Origin: Schistosoma haematobium
Taxonomy: Eukaryota > Platyhelminthes > Trematoda > Strigeidida > Schistosomatidae
NCBI RefSeq assembly: GCF_000699445.3
Contig: NC_067196.1
Location: forward strand, 89,196,364-89,260,363
DNA: 64,000 nucleotides
Reading direction: 5' to 3'
Made by a program: the position numbers and the translations under genes. Positions 57,747-64,000 of this stretch are shown here, one piece after another. Numbering within the stretch: position 1 is the stretch's first letter; each line of letters opens with the position of its first letter. The notes under the pieces were generated by a model. The model saw only the letters and a program-made list of their open reading frames with translations. It was not told the DNA's origin and did not search any database.

Positions 57747-58800
57747 ACAATGTTGATCTCTGATGAGAAACTTCAATTTTGCTGTTCTAGACTGAATTAC
57801 AGAGGAGTTTTGTACATTTTCATCGTACATCTTCTAAAACAACCCTAACACTTAGAAAGAAAGGGATAAATGATGACGATTCTCCATCACGGCTAACTCG
57901 AAAAGATATCAAACCTCTCAAATCCATTTCATAAACATAAATGTTGTCCTATTGATTCGCTGTGATTACAATCATGCCATCTAGTGACTTAGTTTGGATT
58001 TAGTTTGCTATCTCTCATATTTGAACTCACTCTCACGGCTAATTGGATAAAGGAGGTTTAGGGGTCGTGATGGTTGAGATTTGCACTGTTGAATACTATT
58101 AGCAAAATGTGTATCAAATGGCAGTATACTACCGCCGCTCATCATGTTTTTCTCTAAAGCTAAGGAATAGGAACACAACACTTGGATTCATAAACAGAGG
58201 TTTTTTCATGACCATCATTACAGATTTATTGTAGTTAAATAACTATTGAAAATCAGTAAGCACTCGGTATCTGTTCCGTACAGACATGTGACTCCTTTGC
58301 AGTGCTCGTCCACTGGTGACCAAACACCAGACATTTGGTCTCATACACAGCTGTACATTTATCTCGTAATACAAGTAGAGTGGTTTTAAATTACGGACAC
58401 TGTTTTCTCTCACTCTATCCAAACCTGTTTATTTGATATATTCCAGTGTTTCAGTCCTAATTCTTAGCTATTCCAGTGAGTTCCAAATCTTTAAGTTGAT
58501 CGAAGTTTTAATGAGTAAAATAATCAAAATTATTGACATTATCGTAACACTATTTGTCAATAAGTTGTTTTATTTAGAACTAGTTCGGATCCTTCTAATC
58601 TATGTTTATTGTTTGTCAAATGTGAATTTACAGAAGTAGTAGAATGTGAATTGTCTATACAATTTGCTGACATAACTCCACATTTGGTAAGAAGCAGCGT
58701 GTCACTTTAATTCATTTAAACAACCAATAAAGGCAAATGAAAAGATACGTCTTGAAAACATTGTTTAGATTTAATATTTTCCGTCAATATTATAATCTTA

Positions 58801-61631
58801 CCACTGGACCCAAGCTGGACAGAAAAGGCTAGCTACGGGAGAGATGCTGCTATACTCCGGTCACGAAGAGGAAAATGCTCCACACACACAGGGAGTTGCT
58901 CTAATGCTGTCCAAAGTAGCACGAAATGCACTTGTAGGATGGGAATCCCACGGATCCAGAATCATCAAAGCATCATTCAAAACAAAGAAGGAGGGGATCT
59001 TAATGAATATTATCCAATGTTATGCACCCACCAATGATAGCAACGACGACATTAAAGATCAATTCTACGAGCGGCTGCAGTCAATCATAGAGAAATGCTC
59101 AAGAAAGGACCTCACCATTCTGATGGGAGATCTAAATGCCAAGGTCGGAATAGACAACACTGGATATGAAGATATTATGGGACGACATGGACTCGGAGAA
59201 AGAAACGAAAATGGAGAAAGATTTGCAAATCTATGTGCATTCAACAAATTGGTCATAGGAGGCACAATATTTCCACACAAACGTATACACAAGGCTACAT
59301 GGATCTCACCGGACCACACTACAGAGAACCAGATAGACCATATTTGCATCAAAAAAATTCCGAAGGACAATGGAAGATGTGAGAACCAGGAGAGGAGCTG
59401 ACGTAGCTTCAGATCACCACCTAGTTGTAGCCAATTTAAAACTGAAGCTAAAAAAGAACTGGACAAGTGGACAAACAGCAATACAAAGGTTCAATACAGC
59501 CTTCCTTCGAGATACTGACAAACTCAATGAATTCAAGATAGCTCTCAACAACAGATTCCAAGCCTTTCAAGATCTACTGAAGGAAGAAGAAACTACCATG
59601 GAGGACAACTGGAAAGGCATCAAAGAAACATTGACTTCAACGTGTCAAGAGGTTCTGGGCCTAAAGAAACACCATCATAAGGAATGGATCTCTATAGAAA
59701 CACTGGACAAGATCAAAGAAAGGAAGAACAAGAAGACAGCAATTAACAACAGCCGAACACGAGCAGAGAAAGTCCAAGCACAAGCTGAATACATAGAAGC
59801 AAACAAGCAAGTGAAGAGGAGCATTAGAGCCGACAGGAAGAAATACGTGGAAGAATTAGCAACGACGGCAGAAAAAGCTGCTAGAGAAGGAAATATGAAA
59901 CAGCTCTACGATACAACGAAGAAACTATCAGGGAAATACAGTAAACCAGAGAGGCCGGTCAAAGACAAAGAAGGCAAGCCAATCACTGAAATTCAACAAC
60001 AGCGAAACAGATGGGTAGAATACTTCGAGGAACTCCTGAATAGGCCGGCTCCAATGAATCCACCGAACATCGAAGCAGCACACACAGATCTTCCTATAGA
60101 TGTCAACCCACCAACGACGGAAGAAATTAGAATGGCCGTCAGACAAATCAAGAACGGGAAAGCAGCAGGACCCGACAACATACCAACTGAAGCACTGAAA
60201 TCAGACGTCGAAGTAACCACAAGCATGCTTTACCCTCTATTCAAAAAGATTTGGGAGGAGGAACAAGTGCCAATGGACTGGAAAGAAGGACACCTCATCA
60301 AGATTCCAAAGAAAGGAGATCTGAGCAAATGTGAAAACTACAGAGGCATTACACTACTGTCAATACCAGGGAAAGTCTTCAACAGGGTGTTGCTGAACAG
60401 GATGAAGGATGCAGTAGATGCCCAACTTCGAGATCAACAAGCTGGATTCCGAAAGGATCGGTCGTGCACAGACCAAATTGCAACACTACGGATCATCGTC
60501 GAACAATCAGTTGAGTGGAACTCGTCACTATACATCAACTTCATTGATTATGAAAAGGCATTCGACAGTGTAGATAGGAGGACATTATGGAAACTTCTTC
60601 GACACTACGGAGTTCCTGAGAAGATTGTCAATATTATCCGGAACTCATACGACGGACTACAGTGCAAAGTAGTGCATGGAGGACAGCTGACAGATGCATT
60701 CCAAGTAAGGACCGGAGTCAGACAAGGCTGTTTACTCTCTCCCTTCCTCTTTCTTCTGGTGGTCGACTGGATTATGAAGACCTCGACATCTGAAGGAAAA
60801 CACGGAATACAATGGACAGCTCAGAACCAATTAGACGATCTGGACTTCGCAGATGACCTAGCCCTCCTATCACGTACACGTGAACAGATTCAGATAAAGA
60901 CAGCCAATGTAGCAGCAGTCTCTGCATCAGTAGGCCTCAGCATACACAAAGGGAAAACCAAGGTCCTCAAATTCAAAGCGGAGAACAGCAATCCAATCAC
61001 CCTTGATGGCGAAACTCTGGAAGATGTAGAATCCTTCACATATCTGGGAAGCATCGTCGATAGACATGGAGGTTCAGATGCAGACGTAAAGGCGAGGATT
61101 GGCAAAGCAAGGGCCGCATTCCTACAATTGAAGAACATATGGAACTCAAAACAACTTTCAACCAATATCAAAGTGAGAATCTTCAATACGAACGTCAAGG
61201 CAATTCTACTGTATGGAGCTGAAACTTGGAGAACTACAACAACCACAATCAAGAAAGTACAAGTATTTATAAATAGCTGTCTACGCAAGATACTCAACAT
61301 CCATTGGCCGGATACCATCAGCAATAGCCTTCTGTGGGAGAGAACAAACCAACTTCCAGCTGAAGAGGAAATTAGGAAAAGACGATGGAAATGGATAGGA
61401 CATACATTACGCAAATCGTCAAACTGCATCACGAGGCAAGCTCTAACTTGGAATCCTGAAGGGAAGCGGAAAAGAGGAAGGCCAAAGAACACATTACGTC
61501 GGATAATAGAAGCAGATATGAAAAGGATGAATTACAACTGGAAGGAGCTGGAAAGGATTGCCCAGGACAGGGTTGGATGGAGAATGCTGGTGAGCGACCT
61601 ATGCTCCTTCACGAGGAGTGACAGGTGTAAG
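58801..61631 (+). mobile_element. RTE retrotransposon (SR2-like), youngest long copy
   Basis: 5'-truncated insertion flanked by an exact 13-bp duplication TATTATAATCTTA (58788-58800 and 61632-61644). The unfilled site survives in the sister duplication at 24829-24841 (TATTACAATATTA). The 3' tail is a single GTAAG unit. The coding region lacks only the start of the endonuclease and has one frameshift. Confidence 0.93.
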
Positions 61632-61679
61632 TATTATAATCTTAATTACAGTAACCTTGGGTTATTCATAATTATTTAG
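58803..61679 (+). pseudogene. RTE endonuclease-reverse transcriptase, one frameshift
   Basis: Target-primed retrotransposition protein. Endonuclease part: HTQGVALMLSKVARNALVG, NIIQCYAPTNDSND, MGDLNAKVGIDNTGYED and ENQIDHICI in the first frame to 59365. A lost base in an A-run (ATCAAAAAAATTCC) shifts to the second frame, open for 769 codons from 59370: [18 protein letters not shown] (266-276), [24 protein letters not shown] (358-369), [22 protein letters not shown] (449-460), catalytic [14 protein letters not shown] with FADD at 493-496, then [12 protein letters not shown] and [11 protein letters not shown]. The frame runs 16 codons past the element end because the tail repeat that normally gives the TAA stop is too short. 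Confidence 0.92.
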
Positions 61680-61683
61680 AATG

Positions 61684-61689
61684 TTTATT
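61684..61689 (-). terminator. Poly(A) signal of the orphan tetraspanin exon
   Basis: AATAAA on the minus strand, 130 bases after the stop at 61819. The RTE sits immediately beyond it. Confidence 0.45.
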
Positions 61690-61818
61690 GAACAAAATAC
61701 AAGACTCCATTCTTTGTTTAATAAATGACAGTGAAATAAAAAACGAGGAAAAAAGTTTAATCATGCCAAGTTGAAAGCTGTCAAAAAATCAAATATAGCG
61801 TTCACAACTTTAAATACT

Positions 61819-61971
61819 CTAGTCTTGTCCGTAATCGCCAGATTTGATAGCTCGGATAACACAGATAGCAAAAACAATACACGACAATTGGAGGATGGCA
61901 AATACAAATACCGCTACTAAAACAGCAATAATATACTTTTCAAAGAAGGCGATTACTTTGCATGAACAACC
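61819..61971 (-). pseudogene. Orphan tetraspanin terminal exon
   Basis: Paralogue of exon 5 of tetraspanin 1, with the same acceptor site (TTTTTAATTTCAG) and phase. 50 codons open: GCSCKVIAFFEKYIIAVL, then TM4 and the tail SGDYGQD, with a stop TAG. Compared with tetraspanin 1 it has both silent and replacement changes, and a different C-terminus (DYGQD for DSD). No upstream tetraspanin exons lie between it and 64000; the homologous intron is broken by an LTR at 62933. It may be a gene remnant, or the last exon of a gene starting beyond the window. It cannot serve tetraspanin 1, which starts downstream of it on this strand. Confidence 0.8.
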
Positions 61972-62932
61972 CTGAAATTAAAAAGAACATTATTACGTTC
62001 GACTAAAATAGAGATTAAGTTTCAGGAAATAATTGCCCTATTTCTGATGTTAGAGGTCAAAATCTTTTAACATCGGGTAGGTGGTATCCTGGAAACATGG
62101 TCTGTGTTTTCAAAATGACCGGAGATAGTGTGCGATATCCATGGCTGATTCAGAGTGTTGGTCATCAGTTTAAATAATCACCTATGTTTATACCATGCCT
62201 CACCCAGAAACAGCGTACTCTAGTAGCAAGCAATCAAGGAAAACATTTGTGATTTGATGTGCTCTTCAAACAAATGCGAACCTCACCGGTCAAGATTATC
62301 TATCCACTACTGTGTAAAGTAAAAGCGTGAGTTGAACCATACTAATAACGATCAAACATATTTGTCGTCGTACTAATAATTTTATCCAGTGTGCAATCAT
62401 TATTCTTTATTAAATGCTGACTCAAGTAACAATGCCACTTAGTAGGGATGTGATCAGACATGATTCACTTGAAAAGCAGATCTCTACAACTATGATCACT
62501 AACGTTACCCCACCACACAAAGTCAGTGTGCAATGCTCATCAAGTCTATGGACAACATTAGGCCAAACGTCTTAACGTATAAATATGAACCATCAGATTT
62601 AGATGTGGCTTGAATTGTTTGAATTTTGAAGTGTGATCCTGAAAGTTTAATGAAGTCATTACTCTTAGCACCTGAGTATTAAAAGAAATTTCCAAACTGT
62701 AAACAAAGCCGAATATCAAAGATTTTTAACGTGTTTTAAAATTAATTAGTGATGGTTCTAATATCTACACGTTAGTGATAGGTCGAATATCCCAAAAGTT
62801 GCGTAGATATTTGCAATCTTCATGTGGTTCTGTGTAAATTAACAGATAGTTTAGGATTAGGTTTATTTGACTGCAATCATCCTAAGGTACTTCCTGAGTC
62901 TGAAATCTCGCGGCGTAGGTCAAAATATCTCC

Positions 62933-63180
62933 GACTCACCTAGCAGAAGGCGCTCTTTGATGCATCCGCACCAGATCACGAGTTGGAACGCTGTGCTGAA
63001 CATCTACCGCAATCGCTAGCCTGATCAGATCAGACGATCCTCGATATATTGATAGTCTATCGAACATTTCTTCGAACCTCCTCGATTCTGACTTTTGTTT
63101 ACACCTGGTGGGAACGGTTCATGTAAGAAGGGGTTACTGGTTGAAGCGTTGTCAAACTCCAAATACCTGCCACATCTTCA
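62933..63180 (+). repeat. Truncated gypsy LTR ending the duplication
   Basis: ACTCACCTAGCAGAAGGCGC to CATCTTCA, related to the LTRs at 30757-31076 and 27360-27655. The first ~85 bases of the LTR are missing. 63180-63360 continues like 27655-27840 (GCTGTCTGATATTCGT, GATTGCGCGCTTATT), so the same element follows both. Confidence 0.75.
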
Positions 63181-63484
63181 ACACAGTCTGGCTGCTGTCT
63201 GATATTCGTCAATCTGCAGATATTTGTGGCATATGTAATAATGATGATTTCTTTGTACCTGATTGCGCGCTTATTACGACCACCAAATATAATACGTTCA
63301 CTTGTGATCATCTAGTTCTACCTGCACTAAATTGTAATATTTTGAGAATTCTCGGTTAGTACATTAATTAGGATGTTCTTAATTATCATGCCTGCCTCTG
63401 TTGTGACATGCATATCCAGTGATTTTTGTAACGACAAAATAAAAGCAACATTTTTCCCATTTGTATAACTTTATATGTGACCAC

Positions 63485-64000
63485 ATTTATTTTAATAATA
63501 ATAATAAGAAGAATTTATTCTCAAATAACAGTTTGTTACATGAGGCATACCAGTTTACAGGCAAGATCAAATTGATACAAATTATACATTATCTACTCTA
63601 GTAAATTACATATCTGTGTTGATAATTTATAAGATATGAATGTAGATGGTTTAAATCAGTACTACAGTTGGCACGCTTCAAGAAAGTTGCGTTGCGGATG
63701 TGCAACCGATGGTGAAGGATAAGTCCATCGAATTTGGGAGCTTATAAATGTCGCAACCTTATGTCCCTTTGGAATGTCTAAGGCTTTGAGGATGGTGCAA
63801 AATAAAATCTTTCGTTCCTTATCACAAGGGGGCTGAAAGAGGGAGCAAGTAAAAGAAAACACGAGAGGCAGAGTAGCCAATATTCACGAAGGAATGTTTA
63901 AGGTATGGTTACTCAGTCTAATTTTCTTTTATTAAGGTATTTGTTAAGAAAGAGAAAATAAGTGGAGGCGATTCGGAAAGGAGCTGAGAGTATGGGATTA
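63485..64000 (-). mobile_element. Non-LTR 3' end with (ATT)n tail
   Basis: Minus strand ends CTGTTATTTGAGAATAAATT then ATT repeats at about 63490-63505. The block TGCCTGTAAACTGGTATGCC is shared with 41540-41893 and 30545-30756. It runs off the window; the open frame inside it has no recognised motif. Confidence 0.6.

Larger units (their letters stand above)
57741..62925 (+). repeat. Segmental duplication, copy 2
   Basis: Direct duplicate of 23000-26112, lacking the counterpart of 23234-24032 and containing an RTE inserted after duplication (58801-61631). It ends at about 62925 inside the former last intron of tetraspanin, where a truncated gypsy LTR begins. Exons 1-4 are not found between here and 64000. 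Confidence 0.92.

Noticed and set aside
60890..61492. Minus-strand 200-codon frame opposite the RTE
   Set aside because: Antisense shadow of the RTE reverse transcriptase; the same shadow recurs opposite other copies.
63662..63880. Minus-strand 72-codon frame as a gene
   Set aside because: It lies within a non-LTR retrotransposon 3' end that ends in an (ATT)n tail, and shows no recognised domain.

Overview
The window is an AT-rich, repeat-saturated stretch of a flatworm nuclear genome, almost certainly a blood fluke (Schistosoma or a close relative). Three things point there. A canonical Sm-alpha-type hammerhead-ribozyme SINE lies at about 3.5 kb, with a dozen copies of a second tRNA-like SINE that also carries a hammerhead. 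There are many copies of an RTE-clade non-LTR retrotransposon of the schistosome SR2 type. Two intron-rich tetraspanin genes are present. The species cannot be fixed from the sequence alone.

The only host genes I can support are tetraspanins, all on the minus strand. Gene 1 (25025-27171, five exons, 225 aa) is complete. Gene 2 (50878-57445, seven exons) shares gene 1's exon lengths exactly at two exons (189 and 102 nt). It has one extra intron at which the reading frame is one base short, and a 4.2 kb last intron holding a CR1-like element. A third, orphan terminal exon lies at 61819-61971 inside a segmental duplication of the 3' half of gene 1.

Layout: 1-4.7 kb, SINEs with hammerheads, RTE fragments and an unclassified retroposon. 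5-7 kb, a Penelope-like endonuclease fragment and a ~0.4 kb inverted repeat splitting an Sm-alpha copy. 7.2-9.5 kb, a SINE cluster. 9.9-18.7 kb, RTE copies, including one self-into-self nesting next to a ~61-unit (TAC)n array. 19.8-21.4 kb, a Penelope-like fragment and SINEs. 23-27.2 kb, tetraspanin 1 and copy 1 of the duplication. 27.4-30.2 kb, LTR, gag and CR1/jockey remnants. 30.76-35.99 kb, a young Ty3/gypsy element with near-identical LTRs, 4-bp target duplication, primer-binding site and an open pol. 36.3-40.5 kb, a degenerate CR1/jockey-like element. 41-47.8 kb, older gypsy debris and a folded RTE. 50.9-57.4 kb, tetraspanin 2. 57.7-63 kb, copy 2 of the duplication with a near-full-length RTE inserted after the duplication. 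63-64 kb, LTR and non-LTR 3' ends.

The main observations are: a dated series (duplication, then RTE insertion with the empty site kept in the sister copy); a terminal tetraspanin exon far more diverged than the intron and flank around it; many small self-cleaving ribozymes in all states of decay; and a structurally near-complete gypsy element with a single gag frameshift and a candidate -1 gag/pol shift site.
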